Positions 1 to 6,848 of a DNA stretch of 7,048 bases are shown one piece after another. Below the pieces are notes generated by a model, which searched no databases, had not been told where the DNA came from, and was given only the letters and a program-made list of their open reading frames with translations. The stretch's first letter is position 1. Every line of letters starts with the position of its first letter. Source of the stretch: Gammaproteobacteria bacterium (GTDB lineage Bacteria > Pseudomonadota > Gammaproteobacteria > Steroidobacterales > Steroidobacteraceae); the NCBI GenBank assembly GCA_030039615.1, contig JASHVF010000086.1:1-7048 (forward strand). The letters run 5' to 3'. A program made the translations under genes and the position numbers.

Positions 1-1517
1 TACCAGAGCATCACCGGCCCGTCGCTGTGGTGCGGCACGGAGTCGGAGGTGAGGGTGTAGGCGGCGATCACCGGCGTGATGAGCCGCGCCACCAGCAGCG
101 AGAAGAACACCGCCGCCGCGACCGTCAGGCCGAACTGGATGAAGAACTGACCGGTGATGCCGCCCATGAAGCTCACCGGCAGGAACACCGCAATGATCGT
201 CGAGGAGGTCGCCACCACCGCGAGCCCGATCTGATCGGCGGCATCGAGCGCCGCCTGAAAGGCGCTCTTGCCCATGCGTATGTGGCGCACGATGTTCTCG
301 ATCTCGACGATCGCATCGTCGACCAGTACGCCGGCGACCAGCGACAGCGCCAGCAGGCTGATGCTGTTCAGCGTGAAGCCCATCCACTGCATGAAGGCGA
401 AGGTCGGGATGGCCGACAGCGGGATGGCGAGCGCCGAGATCAGCGTGGCGCGGATGTCACGCAGGAACAGCCACACCACCAGCACCGCGAGCAGCGAGCC
501 CTCGATGAAGGCACTGAGCGCGGAATGGTAAGTCTCCTTGGTGTGGTCGACCGTGGTGAAGATCTGGGTGAGCTTCACCTCGGGATTCTCCCGGGTGATC
601 TTGGCGAGCTCCGCCTGCACGCCGTTGTAGACGGTGACGTCGGAGGAGCCCTTGGTCTTGACCACGCCGAAGGTGGTGGCGGGGCGACCGTTGAGGCGCG
701 CGATGCTGCGGATCTCGCCGACGCCGTCGCGCACCTCGGCGAGGTCCGAAAGCCGCGCGAAGCGCCCTCCGGGCAGCATGATCTGGGTCTCGCCGAGCGC
801 GGCGGCGGTGCGCGCGCCGCCCAGCACGCGGATCGCCTGCTCGCCCCCGGCGAGCTGCGCGCGGCCGCCGGGCGAGTCGAGGTTGAGGTTGCGCAGCTGC
901 TCGTTCACCTGCACCGCGGTGATGCCGAGCGCCTGCATGCGGGCCGGATCGAGCTCGACGCGGATCTCGCGGTTGACGCCGCCGCCGCGGTTCACCTGCG
1001 CCACGCCGGGCACGCCGAGCAGCCGCTTGGTGATCGTGTTATCGACGAACCAGGAAACCTCCTCCTCGGTGAGCACGCTCGAGCTGACGGCGAAATACAC
1101 GATCGAGTTGCCGTCGGCGTCGATACGCTGCACCACCGGCTCCTGGATCGTCTGCGGCAGCTGCGAGCGGATCTTGGAAACCGCGTCGCGCACGTCGGCG
1201 ACCGCGCGGTCGATCGGCGTGCCGATGTTGAACTGGATGGAGATGTTGGCCACGCCCTCCGGGGCCCAGGAGGTGATGTTGTCGATGTTGCCGATGCCGG
1301 CGACCGCGCCCTCGACCTTCTGGATGACCTGGGTCTCGAGCTCCTGGGGCGAGGCCCCCGGCTGCGCGATGGTGACCGTCACCACCGGAAACGTGATGTC
1401 GGGATCGAGCGTGACCGGCAGCCGGATGAACGCCGCGATGCCGAGGAAGAACAGCACCACGAACAGCATCACCGGCGGCAGCGGATGCCGGATCGCCCAG
1501 GCGGAGATGTTCCTCAT
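1..1517 (-). CDS. RND (AcrB/HAE1-type) efflux pump inner-membrane subunit, 3' end outside window
   Basis: This is the inner-membrane, proton-driven pump of a tripartite RND exporter, which expels drugs or other amphiphiles through a periplasmic adaptor and an outer-membrane channel. I translated the reverse strand by hand from the ATG at 1517. It stays open for 505 codons to the window edge, about half of the usual 1,020-1,050 residues. The N-terminus (MRNISAWAIRHPLPPVML) is the typical start followed by TM1 (about 13-31). Residues about 40-330 form the periplasmic porter domain, and TM2-TM6 fall at about 338-482. TM4 carries GVLVDDAIVEIENI (397-410). D400 and D401 match the two proton-relay aspartates of AcrB, so the pump looks functional. 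The start overlaps the adaptor stop as ATGA, implying translational coupling. Substrate cannot be inferred. The C-terminal half, and perhaps an outer-membrane factor gene, lie to the left of the window. Confidence 0.95.
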   Translation of the reverse strand, partial: MRNISAWAIRHPLPPVMLFVVLFFLGIAAFIRLPVTLDPDITFPVVTVTIAQPGASPQELETQVIQKVEGAVAGIGNIDNITSWAPEGVANISIQFNIGTPIDRAVADVRDAVSKIRSQLPQTIQEPVVQRIDADGNSIVYFAVSSSVLTEEEVSWFVDNTITKRLLGVPGVAQVNRGGGVNREIRVELDPARMQALGITAVQVNEQLRNLNLDSPGGRAQLAGGEQAIRVLGGARTAAALGETQIMLPGGRFARLSDLAEVRDGVGEIRSIARLNGRPATTFGVVKTKGSSDVTVYNGVQAELAKITRENPEVKLTQIFTTVDHTKETYHSALSAFIEGSLLAVLVVWLFLRDIRATLISALAIPLSAIPTFAFMQWMGFTLNSISLLALSLVAGVLVDDAIVEIENIVRHIRMGKSAFQAALDAADQIGLAVVATSSTIIAVFLPVSFMGGITGQFFIQFGLTVAAAVFFSLLVARLITPVIAAYTLTSDSVPHHSDGPVMLW

Positions 1518-2824
1518 GGCGGAGGTGCCTGCGGCTCCGCGGCGGTGGTTTTCACCGACTCGCCCTCGCGCAGGAAGCCGCCTGCGCTCTTGACGATCTG
1601 CTCATCGCCCTTGAGGCCGGAACCGATCACGACGCCGGCGTCGGAGGTCTCGGCGACCGTCACCGCGTGTCGCGCGGCATGCCCCTCGGCGTCGACCACG
1701 ATCACGTAGCTGCCGTCGCCGTCGGCGAATACGGCCGTCTTGGGCAGGACCGGACGCCGCGCCTTCGCGATCGTCACCTCGGCGCGCGCGAAGGCGCCCG
1801 GGCGCAGCGCCGCATCGGGCTGCAGCTGGATGCGGATGTCGCCGAGGCGGGTCAGCGGGTCGATGATCGCGCCGAGCAGGCGCACCTTGCCCTGGAACGG
1901 GCGCGCCAGTCCGGTCAGGTACACCGTCGCGGGTTGTCCGACCTGTACCTGAGCCAGATCCTGCTCCGCGATCTGGCCGCGCATCTCCACCTCACCGCCG
2001 CTCGCCACGCGGAACAATGCCTCGCCGCCCGGGTTTGCGATCTGGCCCACCTCGGCGCGGCGCGTCAGAACGGTGCCTGCAAAGGGCGCCGTGACGCGCG
2101 TGCGCGCGACGCGCGCCTGAGCTTCCGCGAGCTGCGCGGCCGCGACTTTGACGTTGGCGGCATCGGTCACCGCCGTGGCACGGCGCTTCTCGATGTCCTC
2201 CGCCGAGAGCGCGCCCGCGGCCTCGACCCCGAGCGCGCGCTTGTACTCGGCCGCCGAGAGCGCCGCCTGGGCCTGCGCTTGCTCGAGCGAGGCGGCGAGG
2301 CGGTTCACCTGGGGGATGAGCACGGAGTCATCGAGCCGCGCGAGCAGCTGGCCCTTCTGCACGTGGTCGCCCGCCTCGACGTACACGCCGATGATGCGCG
2401 CCGTGTCGCCCTCGTTGGCGATCGGCATGTCGTAGCGGGCGGCAATGGCGCCCGTGAAGCTCACACTCGCAGTCACCTCTTTCACGACCGGCGTCATGAC
2501 GGTGACCAGCGGCACCTCGTCCTGGTGCATGAGAGGGGTCACATGGGGCTTGCGTCCCATGAGCATGAAGGACACGGAGGCCGCGAGCAGCGCGAGCAGC
2601 ACGACGCCGCTCGGCAGCAGCCACTTGCGCACGCCGCCGAGCCCTCCGCCCTCGCTGACCGGCGGAAGCTCCGGCGAGGAGGGGGCATCAGCCGCGGGCG
2701 GCCGGTCGAAGCCGACACGGTCACGGCCGATCCAGGTGACCTGCTCGTCGTCGTGGCTGCTCAGATGTTCGGGGTTTGTGCCCACTGAGATTCCCAAATG
2801 GTCGAGACCGCTGCGCCGATGCAC
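1514..2824 (-). CDS. RND efflux periplasmic adaptor (membrane fusion protein, HlyD/AcrA family)
   Basis: This protein bridges the downstream RND pump to an outer-membrane channel. From the GTG at 2824 it is 436 residues. In order: a Pro- and Asp-rich cytoplasmic tail (1-66), one membrane anchor (about 68-89), the first lipoyl half (about 140-166, with VEAGDHVQKGQLLARLDD), an Ala/Glu/Gln-rich alpha-hairpin coiled coil (about 167-240), the second lipoyl half (about 243-261, RVTAPFAGTVLTRRAEVGQ), a beta-barrel (about 270-355) and a membrane-proximal domain to about 425. There is no lipobox cysteine after the hydrophobic segment, so it is anchored by the helix and is not a lipoprotein. The start is uncertain. 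GTG at 2785 has GGGA six bases upstream. GTG at 2632 has GGAGGG nine bases upstream and would begin directly at the anchor as M-R-K-W. Codon bias in the tail looks coding, so I kept the longest form. The stop overlaps the pump's ATG. Confidence 0.93.
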   Translation of the reverse strand: MHRRSGLDHLGISVGTNPEHLSSHDDEQVTWIGRDRVGFDRPPAADAPSSPELPPVSEGGGLGGVRKWLLPSGVVLLALLAASVSFMLMGRKPHVTPLMHQDEVPLVTVMTPVVKEVTASVSFTGAIAARYDMPIANEGDTARIIGVYVEAGDHVQKGQLLARLDDSVLIPQVNRLAASLEQAQAQAALSAAEYKRALGVEAAGALSAEDIEKRRATAVTDAANVKVAAAQLAEAQARVARTRVTAPFAGTVLTRRAEVGQIANPGGEALFRVASGGEVEMRGQIAEQDLAQVQVGQPATVYLTGLARPFQGKVRLLGAIIDPLTRLGDIRIQLQPDAALRPGAFARAEVTIAKARRPVLPKTAVFADGDGSYVIVVDAEGHAARHAVTVAETSDAGVVIGSGLKGDEQIVKSAGGFLREGESVKTTAAEPQAPPP

Positions 2825-2839
2825 TTTAGAACCAACGCG

Positions 2840-2867
2840 TTGCGATGGAGTTTAATCGCCGTCGCAA
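2840..2867. promoter_or_regulatory. Imperfect dyad upstream of the efflux operon (candidate operator)
   Basis: On the plus strand the arms are TTGCGATGG (2840-2848) and CCGTCGCAA (2859-2867), matching at 8 of 9 positions around a 10-base AT-rich centre. The dyad sits 15 bp upstream of the longest adaptor start. Its placement suits a repressor site, as TetR- or MarR-type regulators of RND operons commonly bind such dyads near the promoter. No regulator gene is adjacent in the window, and I found no convincing -35/-10 pair here. It could instead form a hairpin in a leader RNA. Confidence 0.4.
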
Positions 2868-2959
2868 TTATTTAAGCCCCGGACGCGCCGAAGGGACGCA
2901 CGCAGGCGACGGGCCGAGCGCATCTGCGGCAGCGGCGCCTGCGGGGCGGCGCAGTCTAC

Positions 2960-2972
2960 CGGGAAAGTCCCG
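2960..2972 (-). other. Small hairpin downstream of the tRNA gene
   Basis: A perfect 5-bp stem (CGGGA/TCCCG) with a 3-base loop begins about 25 bases past the tRNA CCA end. It could assist 3' processing or weakly stop transcription. There is no T-tract after it on the minus strand, so it does not qualify as an intrinsic terminator. Confidence 0.2.
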
Positions 2973-2997
2973 TGAAATCAGTAACTTTTGAGGCGAG

Positions 2998-3073
<76 letters not shown>

Positions 3074-3109
3074 CCCGGGGAACGCGGCTTCGGCGGCGGA
3101 AGGCCGCGG

Positions 3110-3115
3110 ATTCTA
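3110..3115 (-). promoter_or_regulatory. Candidate -10 element for tRNA-Thr
   Basis: TAGAAT on the minus strand lies 36 bp upstream of the mature tRNA 5' end and is followed by a GC-rich stretch (CCGCGG). That is typical of the discriminator of stringently controlled stable-RNA promoters. The element overlaps the stop codon of the upstream Fur-like gene. The -35 region (around TTATTC, 17 bp away) is poor, so this is a moderate call. The tRNA may also be reached by read-through from the regulator gene. Confidence 0.35.
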
Positions 3116-3523
3116 CTGCTTTTTGCGCAGCCGAATAACCAGATCGATGCCGGCGACTTCGGTGCCCGGAGGCGGCGCCGGCAGGCGGCTGAACTCGACC
3201 TCCGGCACGGGAACGTCGATCAGCGCGCCGCTCGATAAGTCGTGAAAGTGGTAATGGGGATCGACATTGGAGTCGAACCAGGCGCGGGCGCCGTCGACCG
3301 ACAGCTGGCGGATCAGCCCGTGCGAGGCGAACAGGTTCAGCGTGTTGTACACCGTCGCCTTGGACACCCGTGCGCCGCTGCCGCGCAGGCTCGCGAGGAT
3401 CTGCTCGGCCGACAGGTGCTGGGGGGCCGAGAGCAGCACGGTGGCGATGCGCACGCGCTGCGCCGTGGGGCGGATTCCGCAGGCCGAGAGGCGCGTCTCG
3501 CAACGGGAGTCGAAATTCAGCAT
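3113..3523 (-). CDS. Fur-superfamily transcriptional regulator, Irr-like
   Basis: This 136-residue cytoplasmic DNA-binding protein is in the Fur family, whose members sense iron, heme, zinc, manganese or peroxide. The winged helix spans about residues 10-85. It has the family signature GIRPTAQRVRI (16-26) and recognition helix SKATVYNTLNLFASHGL (54-70). QLSVDGARAWFDSN (73-86) and the C-terminal IDLVIRLRKK (126-135) resemble rhizobial Irr proteins more than canonical Fur. The His cluster H90-Y-H-F-H-D95 occupies the Fur metal site and parallels the histidine cluster of Irr. The only cysteines are C8 and C15, so the C-terminal CxxC structural zinc sites of Fur, Zur and PerR are absent. Irr's N-terminal heme motif is not seen either. 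A heme- or iron-responsive role is therefore inference. It starts 50 bp after the acyl-AMP ligase stop and has its own promoter. The ATG at 3523 is the only sensible start. Confidence 0.9.
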   Translation of the reverse strand: MLNFDSRCETRLSACGIRPTAQRVRIATVLLSAPQHLSAEQILASLRGSGARVSKATVYNTLNLFASHGLIRQLSVDGARAWFDSNVDPHYHFHDLSSGALIDVPVPEVEFSRLPAPPPGTEVAGIDLVIRLRKKQ

Positions 3524-3529
3524 CGGCGC

Positions 3530-3557
3530 ATTATAGGGAAGGGGAGACGTAAGTCAA
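3530..3557 (-). promoter_or_regulatory. sigma70-type promoter of the Fur-like gene
   Basis: On the minus strand, TTGACT (3552-3557) and a perfect TATAAT (3530-3535) are separated by 16 bp. The -10 ends only six bases before the ATG at 3523, so transcription would start at or very near the initiator codon. There is no room for a Shine-Dalgarno. The message may be leaderless, or the gene may also be translated from read-through transcripts of the P450/ligase operon. Confidence 0.7.
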
Positions 3558-3569
3558 AATAAAGTCTTA
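3550..3569. promoter_or_regulatory. Dyad and direct repeat over the -35 of the Fur-like promoter (candidate autoregulatory operator)
   Basis: The plus strand shows TAAGTC, eight AT-rich bases, then GTCTTA. This is an inverted repeat matching at 5 of 6 positions across 20 bp. AAGTC also recurs at 3551 and 3562, 11 bp apart (one helical turn). The element covers the -35 and begins 4 bp past the upstream ligase stop. Fur-family genes are often autoregulated from such AT-rich dyads. It does not clearly match the Fur box or the Irr ICE motif, so the binder is unknown. Confidence 0.35.
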
Positions 3570-3573
3570 GATT

Positions 3574-5538
3574 TCATGACGTTGTGGCCAGCTTGTTCTC
3601 CAGATGCTTGGCCAGCTCGGCGATCGTCGGGAAGTCGAAGAGCTCGGTGAGATCGACCTTGCCGGGATAGAGGCGCTCGATCTGCTCGTGGATCTCGATC
3701 AGCTTCAACGAGCTCGCGCCCACTTCGAAGAGGTTGTCGTTCACGTCGACCCGCTTTCCCTCGAGAGCCGCGTCGCAGATCGTCTTCAGCTGCTCCTCGA
3801 GCTCGCTGCGCGCGCGCTGCCCGGGGCTGCGCTGCGCGGCGCGCAGTGCCGCGAGCTCGGCGAGCTCGGCGTCGAACTCCCCGTCGACATAGCTCTCCTC
3901 GAGCAGGTGACGCTGGATCTTGCCGCTGGTGGTTTTCGGGATGCGCTTGACGGGCACGACTGCGGCCACTTCGAGACCGGTCTGCTCGTTGATGAGGCGC
4001 GCCACCTGCGTGGCGATCGGCAGAAAATCCTCAGCCCCGCTCCGGTGCAGCACGAACACCACGAGCTGCTCGGTCTCCTCGCCGCGCCGGCGCACGCCCG
4101 CGGCGACCACCTTGCCGAGCTCGAGGCCCGGGGCGCGCTGCGCGATCGCTTCGAGGTCGTGGGGGTAGTAGTTCTGGCCGTTCACGAAGATGATTTCCTT
4201 CGCGCGGCCCGAGATGTAGAGGTCGCCGCCGTGGCGCAGCCCCAGGTCCCCGGTGCGCAGCCAGCCGTCGGCGGTGAAGGCCGCGGCGTTGGCCGCCGGA
4301 TCCTCGAAATAGCCGCGCGTCACGTTGTCGCCCGTCATGTGCACGTGGCCGATGCGGTCTTCAGGCAGCTCCCGGTCGTCGTCGTCCGCGATGCGCACGC
4401 GCGTATACGGGATCGCCTTGCCTTCGCTCACGAGCCTGAGCGCATGCGGGTCGCCGTCGGCGACCTGCTCGACCGGGTCGCCGGGATTCATGCGGTGGCG
4501 GTTGAGGGTGAGCGTCTTGAGCGGCGCACCGACCGGCGGGAAGCTCACCGCGAGCGAGGCCTCCGCCAGGCCGTACACCGGGTACATGGAGTTGCGCGCG
4601 AGGCGCGCGGGCGCGAGCCGGCTGAGGAACTCATCGCACAGCTCCACCGAGATCGGTTCCGCGCCGTTGAAGATCAGGCGCACCGCCGACAGGTCGAGGC
4701 CCTCCACCGGCCGCTCGCCCAGCACCTTGAGGTAATGCTTGTAGCCGAAGTTCGGCGAGCAGAGGATCGTGGCGCGGATCTTCGCGGCCAGCGCGAGCCA
4801 CAGCAGCGGGCGGCGCACGAAGAGCTCGGTCGGCATCAGGTGCGAGTGCACGCGGTTGGCGAACATCACGAGGTGAAAGCCGATCAGCCCCATGTCGTGG
4901 GTGAGTGGCATCCACGACAGGCTCACGTCGTTCTCGTTGAAGCCGCCCACCTCGGTCGAGCCGCGCCAGTTGGCGATGATGTTGCCGTGGGTCAGCACCA
5001 CCCCCTTGGGGTCAGACGTCGAGCCGGACGAGAACTGGATGAAGGCGGTGTCCTCGGGTTTGACGCGCTGGATGCTGCCGGCGCGCGAAATGTCATCGAG
5101 GTCATCGACCAGGAAGGTGCGCGTGCGCAGGCCCTCGAACAGCTGCGTCTCGCCGGCAGCGGCGGCGAAAGCGCCGACGCGCTCGAGCGAGCGGCGCTCG
5201 GTGTAGAGGTAGGGCGCGCCAAGGCGCCGCGCGATGCGCAGCAGCTTGTGGCGGTGCTCGTCGCTGATGCCGAGCGCCACCGGCACCGGCACGATGCCGC
5301 CGAGGATCGCCGCCCAGAACACGTCGATGAACTGCTCGTTGTCGCCCAGGAACAGGATCAGCTTGTCGCCGCGCCGCGCCCCGAGCCGTTGCAGGTGGTA
5401 GAGGATGCCGAGCGCGCGCTCGTAGAGCTCCTCGCTCGAGACGCTGCGCGACTCGTTCTCGCCCTCGAGGTAGGTGATGCTGCGCGGGAAGGCGCGGTTC
5501 GCCTCCAGCACTTCGATCAGCGTGGTGGCGGCGATCAT
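3574..5538 (-). CDS. Fatty acyl-AMP ligase (FAAL-like) fused to a C-terminal acyl carrier protein domain
   Basis: This 654-residue cytosolic enzyme is predicted to adenylate a fatty acid with ATP and pass the acyl group to a phosphopantetheine arm. The ANL adenylation domain fills about 1-550: P-loop FSSGSTSDPKGV (169-180), WMPLTHDMGLIG (209-220, typical of FAALs), NGAEPI (291-296), YGLAEAS (322-328), TGDLG (429-433), GRAKEIIFVNGQNYYPHD (444-461) and the catalytic lysine K540 in PKTTSGK. A linker precedes a carrier domain at about 578-650. There DNLFEVGASSLKLIEIH (601-617) marks S610, just before Leu, as the phosphopantetheine site, followed by the usual helix region VDLTELFDFPTIAEL. The fused carrier favours a FAAL over an acyl-CoA ligase, but I cannot confirm the FAAL-specific insertion by eye. 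The ATG overlaps the P450 stop as ATGA and has GGAA upstream. Chain length and product are unknown. No partner PKS or NRPS is in view. Confidence 0.92.
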   Translation of the reverse strand: MIAATTLIEVLEANRAFPRSITYLEGENESRSVSSEELYERALGILYHLQRLGARRGDKLILFLGDNEQFIDVFWAAILGGIVPVPVALGISDEHRHKLLRIARRLGAPYLYTERRSLERVGAFAAAAGETQLFEGLRTRTFLVDDLDDISRAGSIQRVKPEDTAFIQFSSGSTSDPKGVVLTHGNIIANWRGSTEVGGFNENDVSLSWMPLTHDMGLIGFHLVMFANRVHSHLMPTELFVRRPLLWLALAAKIRATILCSPNFGYKHYLKVLGERPVEGLDLSAVRLIFNGAEPISVELCDEFLSRLAPARLARNSMYPVYGLAEASLAVSFPPVGAPLKTLTLNRHRMNPGDPVEQVADGDPHALRLVSEGKAIPYTRVRIADDDDRELPEDRIGHVHMTGDNVTRGYFEDPAANAAAFTADGWLRTGDLGLRHGGDLYISGRAKEIIFVNGQNYYPHDLEAIAQRAPGLELGKVVAAGVRRRGEETEQLVVFVLHRSGAEDFLPIATQVARLINEQTGLEVAAVVPVKRIPKTTSGKIQRHLLEESYVDGEFDAELAELAALRAAQRSPGQRARSELEEQLKTICDAALEGKRVDVNDNLFEVGASSLKLIEIHEQIERLYPGKVDLTELFDFPTIAELAKHLENKLATTS

Positions 5539-6848
5539 GTGCGGCGTTCCAGCCTCATGTGCAGCGGGTGGCGCGTGCGCAGGTTGATCTGCGCCTCGAG
5601 CTCGAGCGGCCTGTCGGGCACGTATACCAGGCGGTAGCGGCGCGCCACTTTGTAGACGTGCACCAGCATCTCGTAGAGCGCGAAGGCTTCCCCGATGCAG
5701 TGGCGCGGCCCGGCGGCAAACGGCATGTAGGCGAAGCGCGGCCGCTCGGCGTCATGCTCGCCCGCAAAGCGCTCCGGCCAGAAGCGGTCGGGATGCTGCC
5801 AGTAGCGCGGGTGCCGGTGCAGCAGGTAGAGCGGCAGCAGCACGTTGGTGCCGGCCGGCACCGCGAAACCGCCGAGCACGTCCGCCGCCAGCGTGCGCCG
5901 CGACAGCAGCCAGCCCGGCGGATAGAGCCGCAGCGCCTCGTTCACCACCTGGCTGGCGTAGGCGAGCGACTCCGCCTCCGCGGGGCTCGGCGCCGCCATC
6001 GCGGGTGCCGCGTCGAGCTCGGCGTGCAGCCGCGCCTCCGCGTCCGGGTGCTGCGACAGGAGGTACCAGGTCCAGTTGAGGCCGCTCGCGGTGGTCTCGT
6101 GCCCCGCCACGATCAACGTCATGATCTCGTCGATCAGCTCGCGCTCGCCCATCGGCTCGCCGCTCTGCTTGTCGCGCGCCGCCATCAGCATTGCGACGTA
6201 ATCGAAATGCTCCTCGGGCTCGGCGCGGCGCCGCGCGATGAGCTGCGCGACCAGCTTGGTGAGCGAGCGAAACTTGTAGGCGAACTGCAGATCACGCCCC
6301 TGCTCCCTGGCGACCACCTCGAAAGGGTTGCCGCCGAGCTGCTCGGAGAGGCGATCCAGGTCGCGGCCGAAGATCGAGCGCAGCACGATCTCGAGCGTGA
6401 GGTCGCTCATCTCGTCGGTGAGATTCAGCACCTCGCCGCGCGCCGCCAGCCGGTCCCAGCTCGCGAGGCGGCGCTCGTTGGCGGCGGCGATCAGCTCTGC
6501 GAACCCGGTGATCACGCGGCGGTGGAACAGCGGCTGCATCATGTAGCGCTGGCGCGTCCACAGCTCGCCTTCGCTGGTCATGATGCCCTTGCCGAGCAGG
6601 ATCTTGACGCGGTCGAGCCCGAGACCCTTGACGTAATTGCGATGGTTGGTGACCAGCACCCGCTTTACGTCGTCCGGATGATGGATGACATAGGTATAAG
6701 ATTTGCGTGCCGGAACGAATACGCGATAGGTATCGCCGTAGCGGGCGAACAGCTCGATCATGCGCTCCAGCGAATCGTCGGTGGAGCCGACGTCGAATTG
6801 CGGCTCGGCTTCGGGGGCTAAGGGGTTCGCGGATGCGGCGGCGGTCAT
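5535..6848 (-). CDS. Cytochrome P450 monooxygenase
   Basis: This 437-residue heme-thiolate monooxygenase is soluble, with no N-terminal membrane anchor. Visible motifs are the C-helix WTRQR (97-101), the I-helix oxygen-activating AGHETTA (248-254), the K-helix ExxR as EALR (304-307), PERF (358-361) and the heme loop FAAGPRHCIG (377-386). The loop fits FxxGxRxCxG, with C384 as the axial thiolate. All catalytic landmarks are intact and the length is normal. Overall style (NEALRLYPP, LLPLYLLHRHPRYW) is that of the CYP4/CYP102-like bacterial branch, which includes many fatty-acid hydroxylases. Substrate assignment is inference. It is first in the operon, and its TGA overlaps the ATG of the acyl-AMP ligase-ACP, suggesting that an acyl chain, free or carrier-bound, is the substrate. 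No ferredoxin or reductase is encoded here, so electrons must come from elsewhere. The ATG at 6848 overlaps the start of the divergent gene and has no strong Shine-Dalgarno. Confidence 0.95.
   Translation of the reverse strand: MTAAASANPLAPEAEPQFDVGSTDDSLERMIELFARYGDTYRVFVPARKSYTYVIHHPDDVKRVLVTNHRNYVKGLGLDRVKILLGKGIMTSEGELWTRQRYMMQPLFHRRVITGFAELIAAANERRLASWDRLAARGEVLNLTDEMSDLTLEIVLRSIFGRDLDRLSEQLGGNPFEVVAREQGRDLQFAYKFRSLTKLVAQLIARRRAEPEEHFDYVAMLMAARDKQSGEPMGERELIDEIMTLIVAGHETTASGLNWTWYLLSQHPDAEARLHAELDAAPAMAAPSPAEAESLAYASQVVNEALRLYPPGWLLSRRTLAADVLGGFAVPAGTNVLLPLYLLHRHPRYWQHPDRFWPERFAGEHDAERPRFAYMPFAAGPRHCIGEAFALYEMLVHVYKVARRYRLVYVPDRPLELEAQINLRTRHPLHMRLERRT

Noticed and set aside
27..1709. 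560-aa plus-strand ORF
   Set aside because: It is antisense to the RND pump and adaptor genes. Its composition is His/Arg/Asp-rich with no domain, as expected from a high-GC shadow frame.
2868..2958. Small RNA or extra gene in the GC-rich spacer between the tRNA and the efflux operon
   Set aside because: No convincing ORF, promoter or stable conserved-looking structure beyond generic GC-rich self-complementarity was seen.
2960..2972. Intrinsic terminator after the tRNA
   Set aside because: The stem is only 5 bp and no T-run follows on the transcribed strand. It is kept only as a weak hairpin.
3604..5637. 677-aa plus-strand ORF opposite the acyl-AMP ligase
   Set aside because: It is a mirror-frame shadow of a clear ANL-ACP gene with no recognisable domain. 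Its length is explained by GC-rich codon bias.
6660..6720. Plus-strand TATAAG at 6695-6700 as a promoter for the divergent gene
   Set aside because: There is no acceptable -35 at 16-18 bp spacing, and the bases encode ordinary P450 codons on the other strand.
5559..6821. 420-aa plus-strand ORF opposite the P450
   Set aside because: It is a shadow frame, since the minus strand carries all P450 signature motifs.
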